From the NCBI RefSeq assembly GCF_900113005.1, contig NZ_FONW01000005.1, forward strand, positions 212,002-276,001: DNA of 64,000 bases, read 5' to 3'. This document shows, piece after piece, positions 8,521 to 18,200 of this stretch. A program made the translations under genes and the position numbers. The number at the start of each line of letters is the position of its first letter. Positions within the stretch are counted from its first letter, which is position 1. The notes below the pieces were generated by a model, which saw only the letters and a list, made by a program, of their open reading frames with translations, ran no database searches and had not been told where the DNA came from. The stretch comes from Sunxiuqinia elliptica. GTDB lineage: Bacteria > Bacteroidota > Bacteroidia > Bacteroidales > Prolixibacteraceae.

Positions 8521-10251
8521 ATGAAAAATTATATAATAATACTGTTGTCGTTGATGATTTTATGGTCGTGTGAGGATGTGTTAGACAAGCCGCCATTAGA
8601 TACAATTACCGACAAAGAAATTACATTTTCGAAGAAAGAAATGGAGCTTTATGCCAATAAGTTTTATGGCAATTTTCCGACACATGAAGGCTATTGGTTG
8701 GGGATTTTTGAGATGGATAACTCCTCCGACAATATGATTTCAGGAGACTATAATTACAATGCTCAGCTTGCAGGAACAATTCAGGTTCCTGGAAGTGGCG
8801 GTGGTTGGGATTTCAGTAAAGTTCGGAGTGCAAACTTCTTTTTGGAGAACTATCACAAAACCGAGGAGGAGCTTTCAACTGTAAGTGCTTATATTGGAGA
8901 AATGTACTTTTGGCGAGCTTGGTTTTATTTTGATTTGGTAAAAGCATTTGGAGATGTCCCTTGGTACAGTAAAACGCTTACCACTGAATCTGAAGAGCTC
9001 TATGCTCCAAGAACTCCAAGAAACGTTGTTGTCGATTCTATTTTGGTTGATTTAGATCAAGCAATTGCGATGTTACCTGAGAAAGGACAGGAAACAGAGG
9101 GGCGCATTTATCGAGAAATTGCACTTTTATTTCAGAGTCGGGTTGCGCTTTATGAAGGAACTTGGGAGAAATATCATAATGGAACAGACTTTGGCGTTGA
9201 CAATGCTGATTGGGATAAGTATTTCAGAAAAGCAACAGAGGCAGCAAACCAAGTGATGACTTCAGGGCATTTTGCCATTGATAAGGCGGGAACAAGTCCT
9301 AGCGAGCATTATTGGGGATTGTTTAATCAGGAGGATTATTCGAACAGCCAGGAAATCATGTTATGGAAAAAATGGGATTTGAGTCTTAATCTTTACCACT
9401 TAGCAAGTGCGTTTTTCGGAGTATCTGATAAAAATACAGGAATTTCAAAATCGTTGGTTAATTCTTATTTGTGTACAGATGGAAAGCCGATTGCCGTTAG
9501 TGATCTGTATTTAGGAGATGATTTAATCGATGAGGAATTAAGCAACCGAGACCCCAGATTAGCTCAGACCATATTTGTTCGGGGAGATGTTCGGAATATC
9601 TCAGGAACAGATACAAGCTTTTTTTCGGTTCCGGATCTTACTTTGGAGGCCAGACTCCGAAACACAACAGGCTATCAGTTAGCAAAGGGAAACAACCCGA
9701 CTGCAGACAGAACCAGTAATCAGGATATTACCGGGAGTATTATCTTCAGGTATGCCGAAGTCTTGTTGAACTATGCAGAGGCAAAGGCAGAGCTAAACGA
9801 ATGTACTCAGTCTGTGTTGGATGAATCGGTTAACTTGTTGAGAGATCGAGTAGACATGCCGCATTTAACGGTTGATCCTGGATTTGACGAAGGTGCTTCA
9901 AAAACGTTTCCACAACTGTCTCAATTAATGAATGAGATCAGAAGAGAAAGACGAGTTGAGTTGGCCTGCGAAGGTTACCGCTTTGATGATTTGATGCGTT
10001 GGGCTGCAGCCGATATTATTCAACGTCCAATGTTGGGCGCTAAAATTCAACAATATGCAGATATAAAAGATGAGTTTCGCCCGGTCTTAGTTCCCGAAGC
10101 TCTATTTTCTAAGAATGGGTATATTGCTCCCTATGAAAATAGCCCTGCGAAAGATGGTTGGCAATTTAATCCTAATAAGAATTACCTAAAACCCCTTCCG
10201 TCTAATCAATTAACACTTAACCCTAATTTGGAACAGAATCCTGGGTATTAA
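8521..10251 (+). CDS. SusD/RagB-like surface glycan-binding lipoprotein (module 1)
   Basis: The lid and binding partner of the SusC protein encoded just upstream. It has a lipoprotein signal peptide with lipobox Cys at about residue 17, an alpha-helical TPR-like scaffold (A-Y-I-G-E-M-Y-F-W-R-A-W-F-Y-F-D-L-V block) and the typical C-terminal block in which R-R-E-R-R-V-E-L-A-C-E-G-Y-R-F-D-D-L-M-R-W is followed by a Q-N-P-G-Y ending. The length of 576 aa is usual. The 15-nt gap to susC implies co-transcription, and a strong terminator follows. Ligand specificity cannot be read from the sequence. Confidence 0.95.
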   Translation: MKNYIIILLSLMILWSCEDVLDKPPLDTITDKEITFSKKEMELYANKFYGNFPTHEGYWLGIFEMDNSSDNMISGDYNYNAQLAGTIQVPGSGGGWDFSKVRSANFFLENYHKTEEELSTVSAYIGEMYFWRAWFYFDLVKAFGDVPWYSKTLTTESEELYAPRTPRNVVVDSILVDLDQAIAMLPEKGQETEGRIYREIALLFQSRVALYEGTWEKYHNGTDFGVDNADWDKYFRKATEAANQVMTSGHFAIDKAGTSPSEHYWGLFNQEDYSNSQEIMLWKKWDLSLNLYHLASAFFGVSDKNTGISKSLVNSYLCTDGKPIAVSDLYLGDDLIDEELSNRDPRLAQTIFVRGDVRNISGTDTSFFSVPDLTLEARLRNTTGYQLAKGNNPTADRTSNQDITGSIIFRYAEVLLNYAEAKAELNECTQSVLDESVNLLRDRVDMPHLTVDPGFDEGASKTFPQLSQLMNEIRRERRVELACEGYRFDDLMRWAAADIIQRPMLGAKIQQYADIKDEFRPVLVPEALFSKNGYIAPYENSPAKDGWQFNPNKNYLKPLPSNQLTLNPNLEQNPGY

Positions 10252-10260
10252 GAGGAAATA

Positions 10261-10319
10261 AAGGTTGTCTCATAAGCATTTTCAAGCTGAGATTTTGCTT
10301 TGAGATAACCTTATTCTTT
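10261..10319 (+). terminator. Terminator after susD of module 1
   Basis: Outer arms 10261-10272 and 10301-10312 pair over 12 bp with one G-U pair. An inner stem pairs 10274-10278 with 10296-10300. ATTCTTTTTT follows. It marks the end of the module 1 transport unit. Confidence 0.8.
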
Positions 10320-10387
10320 TTTCAAACTTGAGCGTTTCCTATCAAAGTTTAGTAAAAAGTAGAGGTGTCAATAAAAGTATTTAACGA

Positions 10388-12517
10388 ATGAAAATAAAGA
10401 GTGTAAGTGTATTCCTTATCTTGATGTATAGCATGCTGGTAGGATGTTCCAGTAAAAATGAGGTGTACTATGTTGGAAGTACAGAGAATGATCTATATGA
10501 CTTGCTTGGTCAGGTAGATTTGGAGGTTAGGCTATTTCCTACGCTGGAGGATGCTGTGAAAAAGTCAACAGAGGGAATCGGAATTATTAAGGTATCGGAT
10601 AATTATCCACAAAAAGAACCAGGCGTTTCGGATGAATTGTACCAGGCGATTAAAGAAAAGAATCTTAAATTATACATCGAGTACCCCGAGGATTTTCCGG
10701 GAATAGAATTAGGGAAGAATGTTCTCCAAACCAATTACGAAAGGGGAGTGATAACTGCCGATGTTTTTGGGGCAACCCTGAAGCGAATGGATATCATTGG
10801 GTTAAATGATTGTCACTTTCTGGAAACGAAGGAAAAAGAACCCTTAATTGTTTTGGCAAAAGTTGCAGGATTTGACCATGCCGCTTATGGATTGGAGGAA
10901 ACGGATGATTATCCCCTGCTTTTTCATAAAGAGAATGCTTTAATTGCAACAACAAAGTTGAGCAATTACCGAACAGGAAGGTATGGCCCAAATGATTCCT
11001 GGCAAGCAGTTTGGAAATATATTTTGACTTGGGTTAGTTCCGATAAAGAGTTAAAAGTTCCTGAGCTTAAATCAGCGGTATCTCCAATGTTCTCCAAGGA
11101 AGAACCACTTCCTGAAAGTGCATCTACTGAAGCTGTGAAAAAAGGAGTGGAATGGTTTTATAACGGACGCTTTTTTATTCATTCGGATTGGGCTGAATCG
11201 TGGTGGCAAAAATATCAGGGAGATGGCACAGAACCTTGGGGTCCCCCTTTAGATCAAGCGTTGCCCAATGGGGATGGTTCTTTGGGAATACTGGAAGGAC
11301 ATGCATCAACGATCTATCACGACGGCGACCAGCTTTATCGGTACTGGCTTCGGGCTGATGTGCAGGGTGAAGTTGCTTACGCAATGGCTGCCGCAGGCAA
11401 TTTACTGAAAAAACCGGCTTATAACGATGTCGCAACGAAGCTACTAGATATGGTTTACTTTAATTCTATTTTTTCTGCCGGATTAAAAAGCGATAAAGAA
11501 AGTGATGTGTATGGATTGTTAGGATGGTCACATACACACCCATGGGTTTTCTATGGAGATGATAATGCGCGCTTTTTATTGGGAGCAATTGGTGCTTCAG
11601 CTTATTTGGGTAGTGATAAATGGGATGAAAAGATTGCTGAAACGATACTGGCTAATTTCCGAACAACAGGGAAGTTAGGATTCAGAAGTGGGCGCTTGGA
11701 GGAAAAGCCGATCTTAGAGGCTGGCATAGAAGAACTACAGAATAGAGAGCTGGTAAATCCACATCCTCATTTTGAATCGTGGCTTTGGGCCTGTTACTTG
11801 TGGTTGTATGATAAAACGAATTATGAGCCGCTTTTGGAGAAGACGAAAACAGCTATTCAGATAACCATGGAAGCTTATCCTGATCGGTGGAATTGGACCA
11901 ACGGAATTCAACAGGAAAGAGCACGTATGATCTTGCCTTTGGCTTGGCTGGTTCGAGTTGAAGACACTCCAAAACACCGAGCATGGCTCGATCAAATCGT
12001 GGGTGAGGTTCTGGATAATCAGGTTGCCTGTGGTGCAATTCGAGAAGAACTAGGCGCAGTGCCGGGGCAGTTTGGACGAACCAATTCGAATAAAGCTTAT
12101 GGCACAACCGAAGCTCCATTGATCTTCGAAAATGGCGATCCGGTGGCAGACATGCTTTATACGGTGAATTTTGCTTTTTTCGGACTTAATGAGGCTGCTG
12201 AAGCCACGGGAGATCCTAAGTACAAGGAAGCCGTTGATAAAATGGCTGATTTTCTAATCCGAATTCAAGTTCAGAGTGAGAAGCATAAAGATGTGGATGG
12301 TGCTTGGTTTAGGGCTTTTGATTATAATCGGTGGGACTATTGGGCATCAAATGCCGATCATGGTTGGGGAGCTTGGTCAACTTTAACTGGCTGGATTCAG
12401 AGCTGGATTGTGGCGACTCAAGTGTCCGTTCAAAATGAAAGTAGCTTTTGGCAGGCTACCAGCCATTCGTCAATTAATGAGCACATGGATGAGGTTGTAA
12501 ATAGAATGGTGAATTAG
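10388..12517 (+). CDS. Uncharacterised lipoprotein, possible (alpha/alpha)6 glycosidase
   Basis: I do not recognise the family with certainty. The 709-aa product has a lipoprotein signal peptide (V-G-C-S-S lipobox, Cys20). The first 220 residues form a mixed alpha/beta domain, and about 230-690 is rich in Trp, His and paired helices. Blocks such as W-S-H-T-H-P-W-V-F-Y-G-D-D-N-A-R, N-P-H-P-H-F-E-S-W-L-W-A-C-Y-L-W and D-Y-W-A-S-N-A-D-H-G-W-G-A-W look like the inner face of a six-hairpin toroid as found in several glycosidase families. It lies between a SusD gene and a DUF2490 gene with its own terminator, which supports a role on the glycan imported or bound by module 1. A catalytic role is inference only. 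Confidence 0.5.
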   Translation: MKIKSVSVFLILMYSMLVGCSSKNEVYYVGSTENDLYDLLGQVDLEVRLFPTLEDAVKKSTEGIGIIKVSDNYPQKEPGVSDELYQAIKEKNLKLYIEYPEDFPGIELGKNVLQTNYERGVITADVFGATLKRMDIIGLNDCHFLETKEKEPLIVLAKVAGFDHAAYGLEETDDYPLLFHKENALIATTKLSNYRTGRYGPNDSWQAVWKYILTWVSSDKELKVPELKSAVSPMFSKEEPLPESASTEAVKKGVEWFYNGRFFIHSDWAESWWQKYQGDGTEPWGPPLDQALPNGDGSLGILEGHASTIYHDGDQLYRYWLRADVQGEVAYAMAAAGNLLKKPAYNDVATKLLDMVYFNSIFSAGLKSDKESDVYGLLGWSHTHPWVFYGDDNARFLLGAIGASAYLGSDKWDEKIAETILANFRTTGKLGFRSGRLEEKPILEAGIEELQNRELVNPHPHFESWLWACYLWLYDKTNYEPLLEKTKTAIQITMEAYPDRWNWTNGIQQERARMILPLAWLVRVEDTPKHRAWLDQIVGEVLDNQVACGAIREELGAVPGQFGRTNSNKAYGTTEAPLIFENGDPVADMLYTVNFAFFGLNEAAEATGDPKYKEAVDKMADFLIRIQVQSEKHKDVDGAWFRAFDYNRWDYWASNADHGWGAWSTLTGWIQSWIVATQVSVQNESSFWQATSHSSINEHMDEVVNRMVN

Positions 12518-12553
12518 TATAGAGCAAATAGGTTTTGGGCTAATTAAATATGG

Positions 12554-12594
12554 AAAGCTCCAGTGTAATTCACCTGCACTGGAGCTTTTTATTT
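12554..12594 (+). terminator. Strong terminator after the 709-residue protein gene
   Basis: A perfect 12-bp stem (12554-12565 with 12577-12588), extendable by two pairs, with a small loop and the sequence TTATTTT after it. Confidence 0.9.
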
Positions 12595-12786
12595 TGAGCG
12601 AATTCGATAGTTGATTCAGTAGTGTGTTTTTTCAATTTCTCTACAAGTCCGTTGCCAATAAAGCCACCCGCAAAATTTTCTGGTCTAATCTGTAATTGTT
12701 TTGTGATATCTTTTATAAAATTGCAATCTGTTTGCCAATTCTTGTTTGTGTGTCTTGGTGCCCGTTGTCTTAACTGATGAAGAATA

Positions 12787-13470
12787 ATGCTGAATAATAT
12801 TTTACCCCTTAAGTTGAACTACTGCAAGTCGTTTATTATTTTCTTTTTATGTTTGGTATCGTTTAGCCAAGCTGAAGCTCGTCCTGAGCAAGACAAAACT
12901 GAGTTCGAAGAATTTTGGCAGGAATTTTATGTGTATCATAATATTAGTAAGAAGTTTAGTGCCGAAGTTCTTTTCAATAACCTTTATGGTTCCGAGCAGG
13001 GTTTTTATGATTGGTTTGTCGAAGGGAAGCTTCGATATCGTTTAAACTCATGGGTGAACTTTGAAGCCATGTACCGGCATGAGAATTATAAGTTGGGTGA
13101 TCGGAGAGTGGTGGAGTACCGTCCAATGTTTAGAACCTCACTGAAGAAAAGTGTTGGAAAATGGAGTTTCCGGAACAGGCATAAGGTGGAGTATCGACTA
13201 TTTGAAGTGGGAGAATCACATGTTCGGTATCGAACTGACTTGAAAATCAAACCTCAGCTAAATTGGACCTCACTGAAGCTAAATCCGTATGTGACAGAAG
13301 AAATATTTGTTGCCCATCAACAGTATACCCGCAATCGTGTGTATGCTGGAATTGAGGGAAAAAAGGGAAAAATTGAACCCGGAGCATACCTGTTGTTGCA
13401 ATCGAATAATAACACCGATCTTTGGGCACATCGTCTGATTGTTGGCCTTGTTTTGGGGCTCGAATTATAG
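12787..13470 (+). CDS. DUF2490-like outer-membrane beta-barrel
   Basis: A 227-aa protein with a signal peptide (cleavage after A-E-A at about residue 32). The rest is alternating amphipathic strands (E-F-W-Q-E-F-Y-V-Y-H-N, N-F-E-A-M-Y-R-H-E-N-Y, H-K-V-E-Y-R-L-F) ending in hydrophobic residues, G-L-V-L-G-L-E-L. This matches the small barrel family DUF2490, whose function is unknown. It stands between the two SusC/SusD modules, upstream of the second sigma-factor gene and on the same strand. It could help a substrate or product cross the outer membrane, but nothing in the sequence proves a link to either module. Confidence 0.75.
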   Translation: MLNNILPLKLNYCKSFIIFFLCLVSFSQAEARPEQDKTEFEEFWQEFYVYHNISKKFSAEVLFNNLYGSEQGFYDWFVEGKLRYRLNSWVNFEAMYRHENYKLGDRRVVEYRPMFRTSLKKSVGKWSFRNRHKVEYRLFEVGESHVRYRTDLKIKPQLNWTSLKLNPYVTEEIFVAHQQYTRNRVYAGIEGKKGKIEPGAYLLLQSNNNTDLWAHRLIVGLVLGLEL

Positions 13471-13500
13471 TTGCCCCAAGAATGGATTGGGCTTAAATAG

Positions 13501-13529
13501 TTATTTATTCTGATCTTTTTTTAAGTTTG
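13501..13529 (+). promoter_or_regulatory. Promoter of the second sigma-factor gene
   Basis: TAAGTTTG (13522-13529) is an exact TAnnTTTG box, with TTA at 13501-13503 at the expected distance (18 nt) for the -33 element. Transcription would start at about 13533-13535, leaving a leader of roughly 13-15 nt before the ATG at 13548. Confidence 0.6.
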
Positions 13530-13547
13530 TTAGATCAAACTAGCCGG

Positions 13548-14129
13548 ATGGATACAGCGTTTAATCAAGATCGAATTTTGAAGGAGCTTGCAAAAAGTAA
13601 CAAGCAAGCTTTAGAGGAATTATTCAATTACTATTATCCGAGGCTCTATAACTTCTCAAAATCATTCCTGAAACTTGAAGATGGTATTGATGATGTTCTG
13701 CAAGAGGTTTTCCTAAAAATCTGGCATAATCGGGCAGAGATTAAACGTTCAGAATCATTCAATTCGTACATTTTTACGATAACCCGAAATTTGTTGCTGA
13801 ACGAATTAAGAAGTCGTTTGAACAACCAAAAGTTGCGTGATCGTATTCTGGAGGCTTCTGTGGCTGAAGAATTCCTTTCGATGGGCAATGTGGAGTATGA
13901 TGAGTTAAAAGAAAAGGTTGAGGAAATTATCAATGAACTTCCTCAAAAGCAAAGAGAGATTTTTAGAATGAGTCGCATTGAAGGACTTTCCCATAAAGAA
14001 ATTGCAGAAAAGAAAAGTATTTCGACAAAAACAGTTGAGTATCATATTGGGCAATCAATCAGTATGATAAAATCGAGGCTGGAGACCTTAGGCTTCTTGT
14101 CTGTGTTGTATTTTTATCTCTTTCTGTAA
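13548..14129 (+). CDS. ECF sigma-70 factor, FecI-like (PUL module 2)
   Basis: A sigma factor of 193 aa from the ATG at 13548. An upstream in-frame TTG at 13527 overlaps the -7 box and is rejected as start. Region 2 (Y-Y-Y-P-R-L-Y-N-F-S...V-L-Q-E-V-F-L-K-I-W-H-N-R-A-E-I) and region 4 (L-P-Q-K-Q-R-E-I-F-R-M-S...S-H-K-E-I-A-E-K...S-T-K-T-V-E-Y-H-I) are complete, and the C-terminus is a hydrophobic tail (S-V-L-Y-F-Y-L-F-L). It is a paralogue of the protein at 2825 and heads the second regulator/SusC/SusD set, which it should activate when released by the anti-sigma factor at 14193. Confidence 0.92.
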   Translation: MDTAFNQDRILKELAKSNKQALEELFNYYYPRLYNFSKSFLKLEDGIDDVLQEVFLKIWHNRAEIKRSESFNSYIFTITRNLLLNELRSRLNNQKLRDRILEASVAEEFLSMGNVEYDELKEKVEEIINELPQKQREIFRMSRIEGLSHKEIAEKKSISTKTVEYHIGQSISMIKSRLETLGFLSVLYFYLFL

Positions 14130-14192
14130 ATTTTCTTGATTTTTATTTAGGGATGGATCCTTTTGCTGTGTATTACTAGTAGAAGACACAAA

Positions 14193-15173
14193 ATGAAGAA
14201 TCTATTCAAAAAATATTTCCAGTCGGTAATCACGCCAAATGAGTTTGATCAGCTTACTGATTTTATCAATCAGAAAAAGAATGAACCAGCAATTCATCGG
14301 TTCATGGATGATGAATGGCAACGACAGTCTCAAGAAACATTTTCTGAGAAACAAAATCCACTGTTGCTACAAAAAATCAAGCACACAATTCTAAATGAAG
14401 AGCTTAGCCGCTCGTTGCAGAGGGCCAAGTATTATTCCCTAGGACTGAAAATAGCAGCTGTTCTTATGGTGGGGCTAGTTATTGCCAATGTTTGGCTGTA
14501 TCGGGGACAAGAGCCGGGCGATGAAAAACAGCTGGTTCAAACAGTAAGCGTTCCGAATGGAGCAAAGACCGAATTTGAATTGCCAGATGGATCAACAGTC
14601 TGGTTGAATGCTGGAACAACAATCTCGTATGCTGCAAATTTTGAAAAGAATCGTACTGTTGAACTTCGGGGGGAAGCCTTTTTTGATGTGGTAAAGAGCA
14701 AAAATACATTCTCCGTAGAAACAAAGTCAGGAAGTGTAGCGGTATTGGGGACAGCCTTTAATGTACAGGCCTATGAGGAAGGTGAATTCACAACAACTTT
14801 GGAACGTGGGCGAGTTGAAATTCTGAATAAGAAGGGGACGAAATTGGGAATTTTAGAGCCCGGAGATCAAGTCCAACTGGTCGATGATCAATTCGTAAAA
14901 GATCAGGTAGATACACGGATCTATACTTCATGGAAAGATGGAAAACTGATTTTTGTGCGAGAAACCTTTCCTGTTGCCATGCGACGTTTGGAACGATGGT
15001 TTAATGTCGATATTCAGTATTCAAGTGATGATTTTGAAGGGCCTTGGTTTTCAGGAACCTTCGAGAACGAAACGATAAGCGAGGCAATGGATATTATTTG
15101 CAAAACAGCATCGGTTACCTATTCGTACAATTCGAAAAAACGAATAATAAAAATAAGTGCGTTGAAAAAATAA
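14193..15173 (+). CDS. FecR-like anti-sigma factor (PUL module 2)
   Basis: Partner of the sigma factor at 13548; 326 aa from the ATG at 14193. An upstream TTG at 14163 in the same frame gives an unlikely ten-residue extension. An N-terminal cytoplasmic helical region is followed by one membrane helix near residues 78-98 (L-K-I-A-A-V-L-M-V-G-L-V), the FecR domain (V-P-N-G-A-K-T-E-F-E-L-P-D-G-S-T-V-W-L-N-A-G) and a C-terminal STN-like part with R-R-L-E-R-W-F-N-V-D-I. The domain order equals that of the copy at 3851. The gap to the sigma gene is only about 60 nt here, against 441 nt in module 1. Confidence 0.91.
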   Translation: MKNLFKKYFQSVITPNEFDQLTDFINQKKNEPAIHRFMDDEWQRQSQETFSEKQNPLLLQKIKHTILNEELSRSLQRAKYYSLGLKIAAVLMVGLVIANVWLYRGQEPGDEKQLVQTVSVPNGAKTEFELPDGSTVWLNAGTTISYAANFEKNRTVELRGEAFFDVVKSKNTFSVETKSGSVAVLGTAFNVQAYEEGEFTTTLERGRVEILNKKGTKLGILEPGDQVQLVDDQFVKDQVDTRIYTSWKDGKLIFVRETFPVAMRRLERWFNVDIQYSSDDFEGPWFSGTFENETISEAMDIICKTASVTYSYNSKKRIIKISALKK

Positions 15174-15205
15174 ACGAAGGAATATGAGAATAAGCTAACT
15201 AAAAC

Positions 15206-15240
15206 AAAAGAAGCAGGAAATGCGACTTCCTACTTCTTTT
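15206..15240 (+). terminator. Terminator/attenuator between anti-sigma and susC (module 2)
   Basis: Arms 15206-15219 and 15227-15240 pair over 14 bp with one mismatch around a 7-nt loop, and the 3' arm ends in TTTT. It corresponds in position to the hairpin at 4939 and allows susC/susD to be expressed separately from the regulators. Confidence 0.75.
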
Positions 15241-15284
15241 CAATAATTGATTTATAAGGAGTACAAACCAATCATTACAAAATT

Positions 15285-18200
15285 ATGGAAAAAAAACGAG
15301 GTTGCGATGACCAATGGTCGTCTCTTAACCAAACTTTATTGAAAATGAAATTAACAACTTTCATTCTGCTGCTCTCAATCATGGGAGCATTTGCTTCAAA
15401 AAGTTTCTCCCAAACCAACCGGTTAACGATGACGGTGCAAGATATGCGCATGGAGGATTTCTTGAAGCTTGTTGAAAATCAGTCTTCTTATCGCTTTTTT
15501 TATAGTGGCGAGATTGATGTGGATCAAAAAGTGTCCGTGAGTTTTAGTGATTCTCCAATTAATCAGGTGTTGGATGAGGTATTGCTTAATGCAGGGATCA
15601 CTTATGAAATTAAAGGACGTCAGGTTATTCTGTCATCGTCCAATCCAGCTGTTCAAACAGGGAAAATAGAAGTGAATGGAACCATTAAGGATTCTTCCGG
15701 ACAGCCACTTCCTGGGGTAACGGTACTTGTTAAAGGAACTACTCAGGGAACCATTTCTGATTTTGATGGAAACTATACTCTAAAAGATGTTCCGGCAGAT
15801 GGTATTTTGGTTTTTTCTTTTGTCGGAATGCGGACAGAAGAAATGGCCGTCTTGGGCAAAAGCGTGCTTAATATCACTATGGTAGAGGATGCCATTGGCA
15901 TTGAGGAAGTGGTTGCTGTAGGCTATGGGACTCAGAAAAAAGTAAATCTGACAGGAGCAGTTTCTGCCGTAAAAATGGAAGAGGTTTTGGGAGAGCGTCC
16001 GGTTACTGGATTGGGAACCATCTTACAAGGTGCTGTCCCGGGATTCACGTCCTCATCCTCTGCGATTCCAGGAGGCGGAAACAGCTTTAATATCAGAGGT
16101 TTGGAGTCAATTAATGGCGGTGCTCCCTTGGTGCTGGTCGATAATGTGGTATATAATGACTTATACCTAATTAATCCGGATGATATTGAGAGTATTTCAG
16201 TCTTGAAGGATGCTTCTTCTGCTGCAATTTACGGGGCTCGCGCATCTTTTGGAGTCATTTTGATCACGACAAAAAAAGGGAAACGAGATGAGAATCTTTC
16301 AATTAGTTATAACAATAATTTTGCGGTATCAACGGTGAATAGTCTTCCAAAGTTGGCTGCCCCTTCAGATATGATTCAAACATTAAAAGATGGAGAGTAT
16401 TCATCTATCTGGTCTGGCCAAAATATTGATACTTACACGGAGTTGCTTCAAGACTATCGAAATAATCCGGCAGCCTATCCATTGGGCTGGACCGAAGCTA
16501 ATGGAACCAAGTATTTCCTGAAACAAACCGATGTGATGGGCGATATGTTTGAACCATCGTGGAAGCAAACACATAACATTTCGGTGCATGGGGGAAGTGC
16601 AAAAATCAATTATCGAATTTCGCTGGGCTATACCGATGAAGATGGGATTTTGGTTACGGATAAAGATGGGTTTAAAAGAACCAGTGTTTCTTCTTATGTG
16701 AGTGGAGACATTACATCATGGTTAACAACATCTCTGGATATTAAATACAACACTGGTGATAAGCAATATCCTCATTTGGATGGAAGTAGCGAGTTAAGGC
16801 TGTGGCCAACCAATCGTCCCTCTTATCATCCGGATAGTTCACTGCCTTATGGAACCGATGGAGATGAGTACCTGGTGATGACTCCGGCTAACATCATCAA
16901 ACAAGTTGATGTGTCAGAAAGGGTGAGTGATAATACTCGGATTTTTTCACGTACTGAGATTAAACCCTTAAAAGGCTTAAAAGCTATTTTTGAATATTCT
17001 TATCAAATGGGTTTGACGGATAATCAGAACTATGCCAACTATTTTCAGGTTCACCAAGGATTAGCTGAGAGTATAAAACCATCAACTAAAACCAATCCGT
17101 TTTCTACATCAAGGGCCACAACAAAATATACAACAATCAATGCTTTTGCTAATTACGAAAGAACATTTGGTGTATCGCATAACCTGTCAGGAGTTATTGG
17201 GTACAATCAGGAATACAATGATTACAGGTATTTAAAGTCGACGGCTTATAATATGATTAATAATGAGCTTCCGTCTTTGAGTGGGACAAATGGATTAACT
17301 CCGCCTGACACCGAAGATGATTATAGTGAGTACGCACTTAGAGGCAGTTTTTTCAGGCTTAATTACAACTATGACCAAAAATACTTCATCGAGTTTAATG
17401 GTCGTTACGACCTGTCTTCCAAGTTCCCTACTGATTATCGTGCTGGTTTCTTCCCATCGGTGTCAGCTGCTTGGAATCTCGCAAAAGAATCATTCATGGA
17501 GTCAACAAACAGAACGATTTCCTTATTAAAATTAAGAGCTTCATACGGAACATTGGGTAACCAGAATATTGAGAACTATGGTTTCATGCCTACCTTCCCG
17601 ATTGTTGATGGCAATTGGATATACAACGGCCTTGTCCCTCAAACGATGGGTGGATTGCCAATGGTGCGTGCGAACTATACCTGGGAAGAGGTCAATACGG
17701 TTAACGGAGGTATTGATTTTGGCTTCTTAAATAGTAAACTCAGTGGTTCGTTTGATATTTATCGACGTAACACGATTGGTATGTTGGGGCCGGCGGAAGA
17801 GTTTCCTGCTGTGGCCGGAGCAACTGCTCCCAAACAAAATGCTGCTGACCTGAAAGCCAATGGTTGGGAGTTTTCTCTTAATTGGAAAGACAATATTGGA
17901 GAAGTTAAATACACTCTGGGATTCAACCTGTATGACTCTCGTTCTTATATTACGCGGTATAAAAATGATACAGGCTTGTTTTACGACCGAAATGAGGCAC
18001 AAAAAGCGAAACGCTACCGAACTGGCATGGAGATCGGAGAAATATGGGGCTATGTGACTGATGGTTTTTATACCGCAAGTGATTTTGATGCTAATGGAGC
18101 TTTAAATAGCGACGTGGTTAGTATTAATGGCGTAACATCGCACGAGGGAGACATTAAGTATAAAAACTTAATGGATGATGAAGCTAGCGAAAATAGAATT

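Noticed and set aside
13472..13495. Possible terminator after the DUF2490 gene
   Set aside because: The CCCAA/TTGGG stem is only 5 bp and no T-run follows.
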